A DNA stretch of 64,000 nt, taken from positions 620,001 through 684,000 of the forward strand of contig CAVWVJ010000001.1 of assembly GCA_963758505.1 (NCBI GenBank), read 5' to 3'. Each line of letters begins with the position of its first letter. The stretch's first letter is position 1. Shown here piece after piece: positions 35,891-44,691 of this stretch. The position numbers were made by a program, and so were the translations under genes. This stretch comes from Korobacter sp963758505. Lineage in GTDB: Bacteria; Acidobacteriota; Terriglobia; Terriglobales; Acidobacteriaceae. The notes under the pieces were generated by a model. The model had not been told where the DNA came from, searched no databases, and saw nothing but the letters and a program-made list of their open reading frames with translations.

Positions 35891-37168
35891 ATGTCGAGCG
35901 CGCTTCGCAACGTTCGGAAAGAAGTACTGCCGAACGGATTAACGATCTTGACCGAAGAGATGGATCACATCCGTTCGGTCTCAATCGGCATTTGGGTAAA
36001 GAACGGTTCACGACATGAAGTCCCAGAGGTGAATGGGGTTTCGCATTTCATCGAACACATGGTTTTCAAGGGCACGACTTCGCGCAACGCGGAGGAGATC
36101 GCCCGCGAGGTGGATTCCATCGGTGGCAACATGGACGCCTTTACCGGGAAAGAGATGGTTTGTTTCAACGTCAAGATTCTCGATGAGCACGTTCCGGCGG
36201 CGATGGAGGTTCTCACCGACATGGTGCTCAACCCGGTCTTCGACGGCAAAGAAATCAATCGTGAGAAGGGCGTGATCCTCGAAGAGATCAAGATGGACGA
36301 GGACAATCCCGATTACCTTGTCCACGAGATCTTCACCCAGAACTTCTACAAGGATCATCCGCTGGGCAAGCCCATCCTCGGGACCAAGGAAACGGTGCGC
36401 GGCTTCGATCGCGATATCGTTTTCGACAATTACAGCCACAAGTTCGCGCCCGGAAACCTCATCGTGGCTGCGGCCGGAAGCCTGAACCACAAGCAATTCG
36501 TGGACGAAGTGCGACGCAGATTCGAACACCTCAAGCCAGTTTCGAACGGCTTCCACCAGGAACCGCCGAAGACGCACTCGCGCATCATCATGCGTAACAA
36601 GAAGTCTCTCGAGCAGGTGCAGATTTGCCTGGGAGTGCCGGCCTACTCGATCTCACACCCGCGCCGTTATGTGTGCTACATCCTGAACACTCTCCTGGGT
36701 GGCGGGATGAGTTCCAGGCTTTTTCAGAATGTCCGCGAAAAGCAGGGACTGGTGTATTCCATTTTCAGCGAACTGAATCCCTTCCAGGATTCGGGATCGC
36801 TGTCGGTCTATGCGGGTACCTCTCGCGAGTCGGCGCCCAAGGTCCTGCAGCAGGTGGTGAAGGAGTTCGCCCAGTTCAAACAAGAGCAGGTGAGTCCCGA
36901 AGAACTGCAGCGCGCCAAGGCGCAACTGAAGGGAAGCCTAATGCTGGGGCTGGAGTCGTCCACGGCGCGGATGTCGAACCTCGCCCGGCAGGAGATGTAC
37001 TACGACCATTTCCACACCATGGACGAGATCATTGCCAAGATCGAAGCCGTTACCCGCGAAGAGGTCTGCGCGGTCGCGAATGACATCTTCCGCTCCGAAG
37101 AGATCGCCGTCACCGTGCTGGGCAACATGAATGGCGTGAAGATCTCTCGCGAACAATTGGCCTGTTGA
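35891..37168 (+). CDS. M16-family zinc peptidase (processing-peptidase type)
   Basis: A 425-aa protein of the M16B family (mitochondrial processing peptidase beta/YmxG type). The inverted zinc motif HFIEH lies at residues 52-56, with the distal Glu ligand in the segment around residues 120-135 (REKGVILEEIKMDEDNPD). The second, inactive half carries RxxY-type RYVCYILNTLLGGGMSSRLF. The full catalytic site is present. There is no signal peptide, so it should be cytoplasmic. A TTG at 35861 is in frame, but the ATG at 35891 has GGAG 7 bases before it. Divergent from rlmN. Confidence 0.92.
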   Translation: MSSALRNVRKEVLPNGLTILTEEMDHIRSVSIGIWVKNGSRHEVPEVNGVSHFIEHMVFKGTTSRNAEEIAREVDSIGGNMDAFTGKEMVCFNVKILDEHVPAAMEVLTDMVLNPVFDGKEINREKGVILEEIKMDEDNPDYLVHEIFTQNFYKDHPLGKPILGTKETVRGFDRDIVFDNYSHKFAPGNLIVAAAGSLNHKQFVDEVRRRFEHLKPVSNGFHQEPPKTHSRIIMRNKKSLEQVQICLGVPAYSISHPRRYVCYILNTLLGGGMSSRLFQNVREKQGLVYSIFSELNPFQDSGSLSVYAGTSRESAPKVLQQVVKEFAQFKQEQVSPEELQRAKAQLKGSLMLGLESSTARMSNLARQEMYYDHFHTMDEIIAKIEAVTREEVCAVANDIFRSEEIAVTVLGNMNGVKISREQLAC

Positions 37169-37268
37169 CGCTCGTTCCGGGGTGTGTCTAGCCCCAGGGG
37201 CCCCTTCCTCGATGGTAAGGGTCCTATTATTCCCCGCAGCCCTGCCTGCCGATGGGACGCCCCGCCAA

Positions 37269-37334
37269 GGGGCTCCCTAAGCGTCTATTCGTTGACCATG
37301 GCACCGGCGTAGCGTCTGAGAATAAGGGAGCCCC
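37269..37334. repeat. Inverted repeat enclosing a sigma-54-like site
   Basis: GGGGCTCCCT (37269-37278) and AGGGAGCCCC (37325-37334) are perfect inverted 10-mers separated by 46 bases. The left arm is itself part of a local hairpin CCCC-GCCAA-GGGG, so alternative pairings exist. Confidence 0.55.
37299..37313 (+). promoter_or_regulatory. Candidate sigma-54 promoter for the pilin, distal
   Basis: TGGCAC-CGGCG-TAGC matches TGGCAC-N5-TTGC at 9 of 10 fixed positions, with the invariant GG and GC spaced correctly. It would give a leader of about 360 bases. Pilin genes in Pseudomonas, Myxococcus and Geobacter use sigma-54. Confidence 0.4.
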
Positions 37335-37514
37335 CCAAGCAGAGCTGCTGACACTTTTTGCGATGTTTGAGTAACACATTTTGTCATTCACGCCATTTTC
37401 GGCCTAACCTGCCCGAAACTGCGGTCCCCCACCGTCCTTCGTCCCCAACGGTAAGTTGCTGAACTGCTTGCAGTTGCAAAATCATTACGAAGGTAATGGA
37501 AGAGTTAGCGCCTT

Positions 37515-37529
37515 GGGCAGGCCAGTTGC
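37515..37529 (+). promoter_or_regulatory. Candidate sigma-54 promoter for the pilin, proximal
   Basis: GGGCAG-GCCAG-TTGC has the GG-N10-GC spacing and a perfect TTGC, with two mismatches in the -24 part. It would give a leader of about 140 bases, more usual than the distal site. Confidence 0.35.
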
Positions 37530-37683
37530 ACCATGTAGGCCAACATCGGGACGCTGCACTTAGGAACCGATGGTCAAGGGGCGCAACAAGCTCCTGAAGA
37601 TTTAGGGAATGAACTCCGGTTGCAGCCGGCGATGCATTCAAGAATTGACAACCACACCTCAAATGGGAGAGAGAAGCAAAGAA

Positions 37684-38169
37684 ATGCGTAAACAGAAGGG
37701 TTTTTCGTTAATTGAGCTGTTGATCGTCGTGGCGATCATTCTTATCATCGCTGCGATCGCGATTCCGAACCTGATGCGTTCGCGTATCGCTGCCAACGAA
37801 GCGTCGGCAGTGGGATCCGTCCGCACCATCAACACCGCCGAAGTTACCTATTCGTCGGCTTATCCTGACGTGGGCTTCACGCTTACGCTGGCGAACCTGG
37901 CCGGTGCGACTGCGAGCTGCTCCGGTGGCGCTGGCGCGACCTCCGCGGGTGCTTGCTTGATCGACAACGTTCTGGGCGCGGGCACCAAGAGCGGCTACAC
38001 CTTTGTTCTGGGTGGCACCGCTGCTACCCCGCAGACGACCTATACCGATGCCGCTACGCCGGTCACAGTTGGTTCCAGCGGACAGCGCGGCTTCTTCAGC
38101 GACCAGACTGGCGTCATCCGTTACAACCAGTCCGGTACGGCCACCTCTTCGGACAAACCGCTCCAGTAG
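37684..38169 (+). CDS. pilA: Type IV pilin / major pseudopilin
   Basis: A 161-aa class III-signal pilin. The leader MRKQKG is cut before Phe7, and the N-methylated helix begins FSLIELLIVVAIILIIAAIA with Glu11 at the +5 position. The C-terminal globular part is rich in Gly, Ala and Thr and has a Cys pair (SCSGGAG, ACLIDN) that could form a disulfide loop. The length suits a PilA-type or GspG-type major subunit. The ATG at 37684 has a strong GGGAGAGAG upstream; the open frame before it is not coding. Its own terminator at 38190 suggests a separate, abundant transcript ahead of the assembly operon. Confidence 0.92.
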   Translation: MRKQKGFSLIELLIVVAIILIIAAIAIPNLMRSRIAANEASAVGSVRTINTAEVTYSSAYPDVGFTLTLANLAGATASCSGGAGATSAGACLIDNVLGAGTKSGYTFVLGGTAATPQTTYTDAATPVTVGSSGQRGFFSDQTGVIRYNQSGTATSSDKPLQ

Positions 38170-38189
38170 ACTGGCTCGATTTACACCTG

Positions 38190-38220
38190 ACGGGAGTCGC
38201 GAAACTGCGACTCCCGTTTT
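38190..38220 (+). terminator. Terminator after the pilin gene
   Basis: ACGGGAGTCGC (38190-38200), 6-nt loop, GCGACTCCCGT (38207-38217), then TTT. An 11-bp GC-rich stem 20 bases after the stop. It isolates the pilin transcript from the ABC-pil operon. Confidence 0.9.
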
Positions 38221-38292
38221 GCATTTCCTCACTGATTACCTTCGTGATAACCGCACCCCGCAGCCGACCGTCCAATCCATCGATTCATCCCT

Positions 38293-38298
38293 TATAAT
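38293..38298 (+). promoter_or_regulatory. Candidate -10 for the ABC-pil operon
   Basis: A perfect TATAAT 35 bases upstream of the ABC ATPase start; the -35 region 17 bases upstream is weak. It follows the pilin terminator, so a new transcript would start here. Confidence 0.4.
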
Positions 38299-38333
38299 GA
38301 GGCGATTCAAACAAAAATCTGTTCTTTCCTCTC

Positions 38334-39263
38334 ATGTTTGCGATTGAAACCGTAGCTCTGGAGAAGACCTACAGCGTTGGTTTCTGGCGCAAGGCGACTC
38401 GTCGGGCGTTGAAACCTCTCACGCTCGCTGTTCCCGAACACGAAGTTTTTGGGTTTCTGGGTCCGAACGGCGCCGGCAAAACCACCACGCTCAAGCTGCT
38501 GATGGGGTTGATCTTTCCAACCGCCGGCACGGCCAGGATTCTCGGCAAGCCGGTCGATGATCCGGAGGTCAAAGCCAAGATCGGCTACTCGCCGGAACAG
38601 CCCTACTTTTACGACTATCTCACCGCGCACGAGTTGCTGCGCTATTACGCCCAGCTCTCGGAAGTGCCCGCCCGGGAGCAAGAAAAACGGATTGCTGCCG
38701 TGCTGGACCGGGTTGGCCTGCGCGACATCGGCAAGCTGCAACTGCGGAAGTTTTCGAAGGGAATGCTGCAACGGGTCAGCATTGCGCAGGCGATTGTCCA
38801 CGACCCAAGCCTGGTCTTTCTCGACGAGCCGATGTCGGGTCTTGATCCGATGGGACGCCGGGAGGTGCGCGACCTGATCCAGGCGCTGAAGGAGGAAGGG
38901 AAGACGATCTTCTTCTCGACGCACATACTCTCGGACGCTGAGACTCTCTGCGACCGCGTAGCCGTCATCAACCAGGGAGAGTTGAAGGGCATCGGCTCGA
39001 TTGCGGATTTGAAGAGTCGCGGCACCGGACAGAACGAAATCCTGTGGGAGGGAACGGCACAGCTGCCGGAACTTCAAAGCCGCGCCGTCGAAGTCCATCG
39101 CTCCGCCGAGTTTTGGCGCGCTGTCGTTGAAGATGCAAATATCTATCCCGTCCTTGAGGTGATCCGAAAAAATGGGGGCCGGCTGATCTCGGTGACGCCC
39201 ATTCGCGAGACGCTGGAAGATTACTTCTTCGAGCGCTTGAACGCGGAGGAGGTGAAGCCATGA
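38334..39263 (+). CDS. ABC transporter ATP-binding protein
   Basis: A 309-aa ATPase of the ABC-2 exporter type. Walker A is GPNGAGKTTTLKLL near residue 43, the signature is KFSKGMLQR, Walker B is LVFLDEPMSGLDP, and the switch His is in FFSTHILSD. The C-terminal 80 residues form the regulatory extension usual in this class. It overlaps the permease gene by 4 bases, so they are translationally coupled. The substrate is unknown. Its place ahead of the pilus genes is shared by related acidobacterial clusters as I recall, but a link to pilus assembly is inference. Confidence 0.93.
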   Translation: MFAIETVALEKTYSVGFWRKATRRALKPLTLAVPEHEVFGFLGPNGAGKTTTLKLLMGLIFPTAGTARILGKPVDDPEVKAKIGYSPEQPYFYDYLTAHELLRYYAQLSEVPAREQEKRIAAVLDRVGLRDIGKLQLRKFSKGMLQRVSIAQAIVHDPSLVFLDEPMSGLDPMGRREVRDLIQALKEEGKTIFFSTHILSDAETLCDRVAVINQGELKGIGSIADLKSRGTGQNEILWEGTAQLPELQSRAVEVHRSAEFWRAVVEDANIYPVLEVIRKNGGRLISVTPIRETLEDYFFERLNAEEVKP

Positions 39264-40036
39264 GCGGACGGCTGCGAGCAATCGCTTTCAACACCTTCCG
39301 CGAAGCGGTAAGAGACCGCGTGCTCTATAACCTCATCGTGTTTGCTGTTCTGTTGATCGGATCGGCGCTGATCCTGGGCCAGATTTCCATCGGGATCGAG
39401 AAAATTGTTCTGGTGAACCTCGGACTGACCGCGATTTCGATCTTCGGCGTTGTGATCGCGATTTTCATCGGTATTGGGCTGGTTTCGAAGGAAATCGACA
39501 AAAAGACGCTCTACACGGTGTTAGCTCGACCGGTGCGGCGCTGGGAATTCATCGTGGGCAAATTCGCCGGGCTCATCGCGACGCTGACGGTGAATGCCGG
39601 GCTCATGGCGTTAGGGTTCTTCGCCGCGCTGCTGATCGAGCAGCACAAATTTCAACATTCCGATGTCTATCTGCTGGCGGCGCTTTACTTCATCCTGCTG
39701 GAGTTCGTCATTGTCACCGCGATAGCGCTGCTCTTTTCTGCGTTTTCCACGCCGCTGTTTTCGACGATCTTTTCTTTTGCTCTGTTCGCAGTGGGTACTT
39801 TCGGCGACGATCTCCGTGCCTTCGCCGCAAACACGCATGGGTTTACCAAGTTCGCCATGACGGCCGCAGCCTACCTGGTGCCGAATCTCTCCACCTTCAA
39901 CGTGATCTCGCTGGTAGCCCACGATCAGCCGGTGATGGGACGGCTGATCGCATGGAATACCGTCTACGCTCTCTGTTATTCGGCGCTCGTAGTGGCCGGT
40001 TCGGTGCTGATCTTCGAGCGAAGGAACTTGAAGTAA
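39260..40036 (+). CDS. ABC-2 type permease
   Basis: A 258-aa membrane protein with about six hydrophobic segments (LIVFAVLLIGSALILGQISI, FGVVIAIFIGIGLVSKEID, and four more). The KEIDKKTLYTVLARPVRRWEF loop is typical of ABC-2 permeases of the NosY/CcmB-like type. It pairs with the ATPase overlapping by ATGA, and its stop overlaps the next start (TAATG). Confidence 0.87.
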   Translation: MSGRLRAIAFNTFREAVRDRVLYNLIVFAVLLIGSALILGQISIGIEKIVLVNLGLTAISIFGVVIAIFIGIGLVSKEIDKKTLYTVLARPVRRWEFIVGKFAGLIATLTVNAGLMALGFFAALLIEQHKFQHSDVYLLAALYFILLEFVIVTAIALLFSAFSTPLFSTIFSFALFAVGTFGDDLRAFAANTHGFTKFAMTAAAYLVPNLSTFNVISLVAHDQPVMGRLIAWNTVYALCYSALVVAGSVLIFERRNLK

Positions 40037-41031
40037 TGCCCCGCAATCGCACCACGGTGATCGCCGTATTGGTTCTGCTGGCGGGACTGGCGGGATCGGT
40101 AGCGGCGTCCCGTTCGCTGGCAAAGATGCGCGACCAGATCGCTCTCCAGGAGGTCCTGTACTTGCCATCGGCGAAGACGGTAAAGGCGATCAGCCTCGGT
40201 TACACCGGCCTCATGGCGGACGTCTATTGGACGAGAGTGGTGCAGTATTACGGGCGCAAGCACCAGGTGGAGTCGATGAACTACAAGCTGTTGCCGCCTC
40301 TGCTCGACATTACGACAACGCTTGACCCTCATCTCGACATCGCCTACGAGTTCGGAGCGTTCTTTCTTTCGCAGAAGCCGCCGCAAGGGGCAGGGGCGCC
40401 GGATGAGGGAATTGCACTCGTGCGCAAGGGCATTGAAAACAATCCTACGCACTGGCGTTTGTATTACGACCTGGGGTTCATCTACTGGATGGAGAAGAAG
40501 GATTACAAGGCCGCGGCGGAAGCTTTTTACGCGGGCGCGAAGATTCCCGGAGCGCAACCGTGGATGTGGACGATTGCGGGAACGATGGCGCAGGGTGGTG
40601 ACGACCTCCAGATGGCTCGCCGGCTCTGGGACGAGATCCTGAAGAATACAAAAGATCCGATGATCCGTTCGAATGCCAGCCAGCGCCTCGCGTGCATCAA
40701 CTCCGATGAGGCTGTCATCGAACTGCAGAAGCGGGCCGATGCCTACGCCCGGCACTTTGGACGCAAACCCACGAGCATGCGGGACCTCGTCGAAGTTGGA
40801 CTTCTGCGCGGTATTCCGACGGACCCCGCAGGAAACCCGTATGAGATCAACTCGTACGGAGAAGTCGTGGTGAAGGACCAACGGAAACTGCCGTTCATTA
40901 CCAAGGGTTTGCCGCACGGAGAAGAGCCGACGATCTTCTACAACAAGTACACGGCGGCGGAGACGAGAGCGCGTGAACTGGCTGAGAGAAAGCGTCAGCA
41001 GGAGAAATCCTCCGATACCGAAAAGAAGTAA
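40036..41031 (+). CDS. Membrane-anchored TPR-like protein of the pilus locus
   Basis: A 331-aa protein with an N-terminal membrane anchor (TVIAVLVLLAGLAGSVAASR) and a helical, TPR-like body (GIENNPTHWRLYYDLGFIYW, YKAAAEAFYAGAKIPGAQP). The C-terminal half includes RHFGRKPTSMRDLVEVGLL and GIPTDPAGNPY; that last motif recalls the PxDPWGxPY signature of major pseudopilins. It ends in a Lys/Glu-rich tail. The family name is not known to me. It is coupled to the permease by TAATG, so it belongs to the operon; the role is unknown. Confidence 0.72.
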   Translation: MPRNRTTVIAVLVLLAGLAGSVAASRSLAKMRDQIALQEVLYLPSAKTVKAISLGYTGLMADVYWTRVVQYYGRKHQVESMNYKLLPPLLDITTTLDPHLDIAYEFGAFFLSQKPPQGAGAPDEGIALVRKGIENNPTHWRLYYDLGFIYWMEKKDYKAAAEAFYAGAKIPGAQPWMWTIAGTMAQGGDDLQMARRLWDEILKNTKDPMIRSNASQRLACINSDEAVIELQKRADAYARHFGRKPTSMRDLVEVGLLRGIPTDPAGNPYEINSYGEVVVKDQRKLPFITKGLPHGEEPTIFYNKYTAAETRARELAERKRQQEKSSDTEKK

Positions 41032-41053
41032 GGAAAGAAGTCAAAGGATCCGA

Positions 41054-41734
41054 TTGAACCTCTCCCGCCGGTTTCGCCGCACGCTCCTGGTGCTTGTCCC
41101 TATCGTCATCTTCTCTTCGAGTGCCTTCGCAGAGGAGAATATCCGACAGTTGGCGGATGCTATCGATCACCGTTACAACGGATTGCGGACGATGGAAGCC
41201 CAATTCACGGAAAAGTACGCCGGAAACGGCATGGAACGCGTCGAAAGCGGTACGTTGTGGTTGAAAAAACCTGGAAAAATGCGCTGGGAATACCAGAATC
41301 CGAAGCCGAAAGTGTTTGTGTCCGACGGCAAGGTGGCGTGGTTTTATGTTCCGGGAGAGAACCAGGTGCGGCAGGCACAGGTGAAAAAGCTGGATGACCT
41401 ACGCACGCCGCTGCGCTACCTGCTGGGGCATACCAAGCTGGAGAAGGAATTCACGGGACTTTCCTTGGCTCCCGACGTCAAACCATTGAGCCCGGAAGAC
41501 ACGATGCTGCGCGGGGTTCCGGCTTCCATGGCCGACCGCATCAGCCAGGTTCTCATTGAGGTGACTCCCGAGCATCGGATCGCCCGCCTGGTCCTTGATG
41601 AACTGGACGGCTCGACGACGGAGTTCGAATTCAACCAGGAAAAAGACAATTTCGCATTGCCGGACGAGCGTTTTGAGTTCAAACCGCCGCCCGGAGTGGA
41701 AGTCTTGCAGAGTAGTGAATTGACCGCCCCTTAA
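41054..41734 (+). CDS. LolA-like outer membrane lipoprotein carrier
   Basis: A 226-aa periplasmic protein. From the TTG at 41054 it has a signal peptide (MNLSRRFRRTLLVLVPIVIF, cleavage SSAFA), then the LolA fold with LADAIDHRYNGLRTMEAQFT, SGTLWLKKPGKMRWEYQNP and VAWFYVPGENQV. LolA shuttles lipoproteins from the LolCDE ABC transporter to the outer membrane. With an ABC pair upstream and pilus genes downstream, it may serve a locus lipoprotein, for example a pilotin or secretin partner. AAGGA lies before the TTG; the frame is open upstream but overlaps the previous gene. Confidence 0.85.
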   Translation: MNLSRRFRRTLLVLVPIVIFSSSAFAEENIRQLADAIDHRYNGLRTMEAQFTEKYAGNGMERVESGTLWLKKPGKMRWEYQNPKPKVFVSDGKVAWFYVPGENQVRQAQVKKLDDLRTPLRYLLGHTKLEKEFTGLSLAPDVKPLSPEDTMLRGVPASMADRISQVLIEVTPEHRIARLVLDELDGSTTEFEFNQEKDNFALPDERFEFKPPPGVEVLQSSELTAP

Positions 41735-41813
41735 CCGGGGCAATCCTTTTAGCAACATAGGTTTGCAGCGCATAGTGGTAAACTGAAGGCAAGCGACCGG
41801 GATTGAGAACTAC

Positions 41814-43016
41814 ATGGCGGAATACCTAGTCAAGCTGGGCGACGAGCGCGGCCACATCCAGGAGAAGTCCGAGACCGGACACTCGGAAGCAGAGATCCGC
41901 GAGCGCTTCTCGCAGGCCGGCTTCCTGGTGTACTCCGTCAAGCCGCGTGGCGGCAGCGGCCGCATTGCTTTGCCGTTCGGGCGCAAGATCAAGGCGCAGC
42001 AGTTCCTGATTTTCAATCAACAGTTTCTGACCCTGATCCGCGCTGGTTTGCCGATTGTGCAGGCAGTGGAACTGTTGATGCGCCGCCAGCGCAACAGTTA
42101 TTTCGCCAGGATTCTGGAAGATGTGCGCGACCGGCTTAAAGCGGGTTCGTTGCTCTCGGAAGCATTTGAAGCACAAGGAGTTTTTCCCAAGATCTATACC
42201 ACTACGCTGCTGGCGGGCGAAAAGAGCGGCAACCTGGAAGAAGTGGTCGGGCGTTATATCGCTTTTCAACGCTTGCTTCTGACCTTCCGCAAGAAGCTGG
42301 TGGCGTCGCTGATCTATCCATCGATCCTGGTCGTGGGCGTGATCGTGCTGTTCTCAATGCTGATCACCTGGGTGGTACCGCGGTTCGCGGCGCTGTTCCA
42401 GGATTTAGGATCGGATTTGCCGGCGATCACGAAATTCGTACTGACCTTTGGCCAGAGTGCCCAGGAGTGGGCCCCGGGCTTACTGATCGCACTGATCGTG
42501 TTGGGTATTTTATTCACCCGCTGGGTGAAGACAGAATCCGGAAAATTGCGCTGGGACAGGTTTAAACTCTCGCTGCCGTTGTTCGGGCAGATCTGGCTGA
42601 AGGGACAGGTCGCAACCTTTTCGCGCATGCTTTCCACCCTGTTGAGTGGAGGCTTGCCGCTGGTGCCGTCGATGGAAACCGCAGCGGCCTCGATCGGCAG
42701 CAAGTCGTTATCGCTGGGAATTCGCGAAGCCAGCAAGAGCGTCCGCGAAGGCAAGACGCTGTCGAAGAGTCTCGAAGCAACGGGCAGGTTCCCCGATCTC
42801 TCGGTAGAGATGATCGAAGTGGGCGAGTCCACCGGCGCCCTGTCGCAGATGCTGGTCTCCGTGGCCGAGTTTTACGAAGAAGACGTACAGAACGCTTTGA
42901 CGGCGGCGATGTCGCTGATTGAGCCGGTGATTTTGATCATCATGGGCATTGTCGTTGGATTTATCTTGGTGGCGCTCTATTTGCCGATCTTCAGCATAGG
43001 GTTAGGGGCCCACTAA
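41814..43016 (+). CDS. pilC: Inner-membrane platform protein PilC/GspF
   Basis: A 400-aa GspF-family protein with two T2SF domains (about 70-190 and 270-395). Motifs include FNQQFLTLIRAGLPIVQAVE and, in the second half, FSRMLSTLLSGGLPLVPSME. Three membrane spans are seen, the last GIVVGFILVALYLPIFSIG. It anchors the pilus/pseudopilus machine in the inner membrane and contacts the assembly ATPase encoded next. It starts 79 bases after lolA. Confidence 0.94.
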   Translation: MAEYLVKLGDERGHIQEKSETGHSEAEIRERFSQAGFLVYSVKPRGGSGRIALPFGRKIKAQQFLIFNQQFLTLIRAGLPIVQAVELLMRRQRNSYFARILEDVRDRLKAGSLLSEAFEAQGVFPKIYTTTLLAGEKSGNLEEVVGRYIAFQRLLLTFRKKLVASLIYPSILVVGVIVLFSMLITWVVPRFAALFQDLGSDLPAITKFVLTFGQSAQEWAPGLLIALIVLGILFTRWVKTESGKLRWDRFKLSLPLFGQIWLKGQVATFSRMLSTLLSGGLPLVPSMETAAASIGSKSLSLGIREASKSVREGKTLSKSLEATGRFPDLSVEMIEVGESTGALSQMLVSVAEFYEEDVQNALTAAMSLIEPVILIIMGIVVGFILVALYLPIFSIGLGAH

Positions 43017-43048
43017 GTTCGCGTACAGTTGGGTGAGAAGTAGGAGAT

Positions 43049-44689
43049 ATGGCTGAGAACTCAGCAATTTTTGTTAATGGCGTAACTGCCACGGCGAACG
43101 AGGAAGAACGCGGGCGGGACCTTGCGCGACGCTATCGCTGTGAGTACGTGGACCTGAAAACGTTCCACCTGCAGCAGGAGCTGTTCCGCAAGATCCCGGT
43201 GGAGTTGATGTTCCGCTACAACTTCGTGCCGATGGAAGAGCTGTCGGACGGCAAGCTGGCGATCGCGATCGCCGACCCGAGCCAGCTGATGATGATCGAC
43301 GAAGTCGGGTTCCTGTTGCAGCGGCCGATCGTCACCAAGGTCGCGACGCTCTCCCAGATCAGCGAGATCCTGCAGAAGACGGAGCAGTCGCAGCGCGTTC
43401 TCGAAGAGGCCAGCGAAGATTTTGCGGTGCACGTCATCCGCGAAGACGACGAGAACGACGAGACCATTTCGATCGAGAAGCTGACGGCGGAAGGGGATAT
43501 GAGTCCCATCATCCGCCTGGTGGATACTACGATCTTTACCGCTTTACAGCGGCGTGCCAGCGATATTCACATCGAGACCCAGGACGATTCGGTAAACATC
43601 AAGTACCGCATCGACGGCGTGCTGCAGAAGGCGATGCAGCCCATCGCGAAAGAGCACCACTCGACGATCATTTCGCGTATCAAGGTCATGAGCGAGCTCG
43701 ACATCGCCGAACGACGCGTGCCGCAGGACGGACGTTTCCGGGTGCGTTATGCCGGACGCCAGATCGATTTCCGCGTATCGATCATGCCGTCGATCCACGG
43801 CGAAGACGCCGTGCTCCGCGTGCTCGACAAAGAGAGCATGAGCGAGAAGTTCCACCAGCTCACGCTGGACGTGGTTGGCTTCAGCGATGAGGACATCAAG
43901 AAGTTCCGGCGCTACATCAAGGAGCCGTACGGCATGGTGCTCGTCACCGGGCCTACCGGTTCCGGTAAGACGACGACGCTGTACGCGGCGCTCAACGAGA
44001 TCAAGAGCGAAGAAGACAAGTTGATCACGATTGAGGATCCGGTGGAATACCAGATTCGCGGCGTGACCCAGATTCCCGTCAACGAAAAGAAGGGCCTGAC
44101 CTTTGCCCGCGGCTTGCGGTCGATTCTGCGGCACGATCCCGACAAGATCATGGTCGGTGAAATCCGCGACACGGAGACGGCGCAGATCGCCATCCAATCG
44201 GCGCTTACCGGCCACCTGGTATTCACCACGGTGCACGCCAACAACGTGGTCGACGTGCTGGGCCGCTTCCTGAACATGGGCGTGGAAGCATACAACTTCG
44301 TTTCCGCCTTGAATTGCATCCTGGCGCAGCGGTTGGTCCGCGTGATTTGCGACCATTGCAAGCGTCATGTGCGCTATGACGCCGAGACGCTCGATGCCAG
44401 CGGGCTCGATCCGCAAGAGTGGGGCAATTTCCTGTTCAGCGAGGGCGCCGGTTGCATAGAATGCGCGGGGACGGGCTTCCGCGGCCGAACCGCCATCCAC
44501 GAATTATTGGAGTTGACGGATCACATCCGCGAGATGATTCTCGAGAAGAAGCCTAGTTCGGAAATTCGCAAGGCGGCGCGTGAGGATGGGATGATCTTCC
44601 TCCGTGAATCGGCGCTGGCAAAGTTGCGCGCGGGTATCACGACGCTGCGCGAGATCAACAAGGTCACGTTCATCGAGTCAACGAGATAA
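43049..44689 (+). CDS. pilB: Assembly ATPase PilB/GspE
   Basis: A 546-aa hexameric secretion ATPase. The N-terminal MshEN/GspE-N domain (about 20-140) precedes the ATPase with the DIHIE motif, Walker A GPTGSGKTTTLYAAL near residue 305, the Asp and His boxes, and Walker B KIMVGEIRDTETA. A zinc-binding tetracysteine is seen at CDHCKRH...CIECAGTGFRGR. All motifs for extension ATPases are intact. No retraction ATPase PilT is in the window. It follows pilC by 32 bases and precedes pilM by 2 bases. Confidence 0.95.
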   Translation: MAENSAIFVNGVTATANEEERGRDLARRYRCEYVDLKTFHLQQELFRKIPVELMFRYNFVPMEELSDGKLAIAIADPSQLMMIDEVGFLLQRPIVTKVATLSQISEILQKTEQSQRVLEEASEDFAVHVIREDDENDETISIEKLTAEGDMSPIIRLVDTTIFTALQRRASDIHIETQDDSVNIKYRIDGVLQKAMQPIAKEHHSTIISRIKVMSELDIAERRVPQDGRFRVRYAGRQIDFRVSIMPSIHGEDAVLRVLDKESMSEKFHQLTLDVVGFSDEDIKKFRRYIKEPYGMVLVTGPTGSGKTTTLYAALNEIKSEEDKLITIEDPVEYQIRGVTQIPVNEKKGLTFARGLRSILRHDPDKIMVGEIRDTETAQIAIQSALTGHLVFTTVHANNVVDVLGRFLNMGVEAYNFVSALNCILAQRLVRVICDHCKRHVRYDAETLDASGLDPQEWGNFLFSEGAGCIECAGTGFRGRTAIHELLELTDHIREMILEKKPSSEIRKAAREDGMIFLRESALAKLRAGITTLREINKVTFIESTR

Positions 44690-44691
44690 GT

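Larger units (their letters stand above)
37169..37683. other. 515-bp leader region upstream of the pilin gene
   Basis: No protein gene is supported. The region holds a long-range inverted repeat (37269-37334), two sigma-54-like sequences (37299 and 37515), and small hairpins such as CATTAC-GAAG-GTAATG (about 37483-37498). GGGAGAGAG precedes the pilin start. A long structured 5' leader for the abundant pilin mRNA is possible. I compared it with the c-di-GMP-I riboswitch and could not match the conserved core. Confidence 0.5.

Noticed and set aside
37440..37600. c-di-GMP-I (GEMM) riboswitch upstream of the pilin
   Set aside because: A CATTAC-GAAG-GTAATG hairpin after GCAAAAT and a later GGGACGC resemble parts of GEMM, but the conserved GGGACGCAAAG block does not follow the first hairpin and the second tetraloop-receptor stem cannot be drawn.
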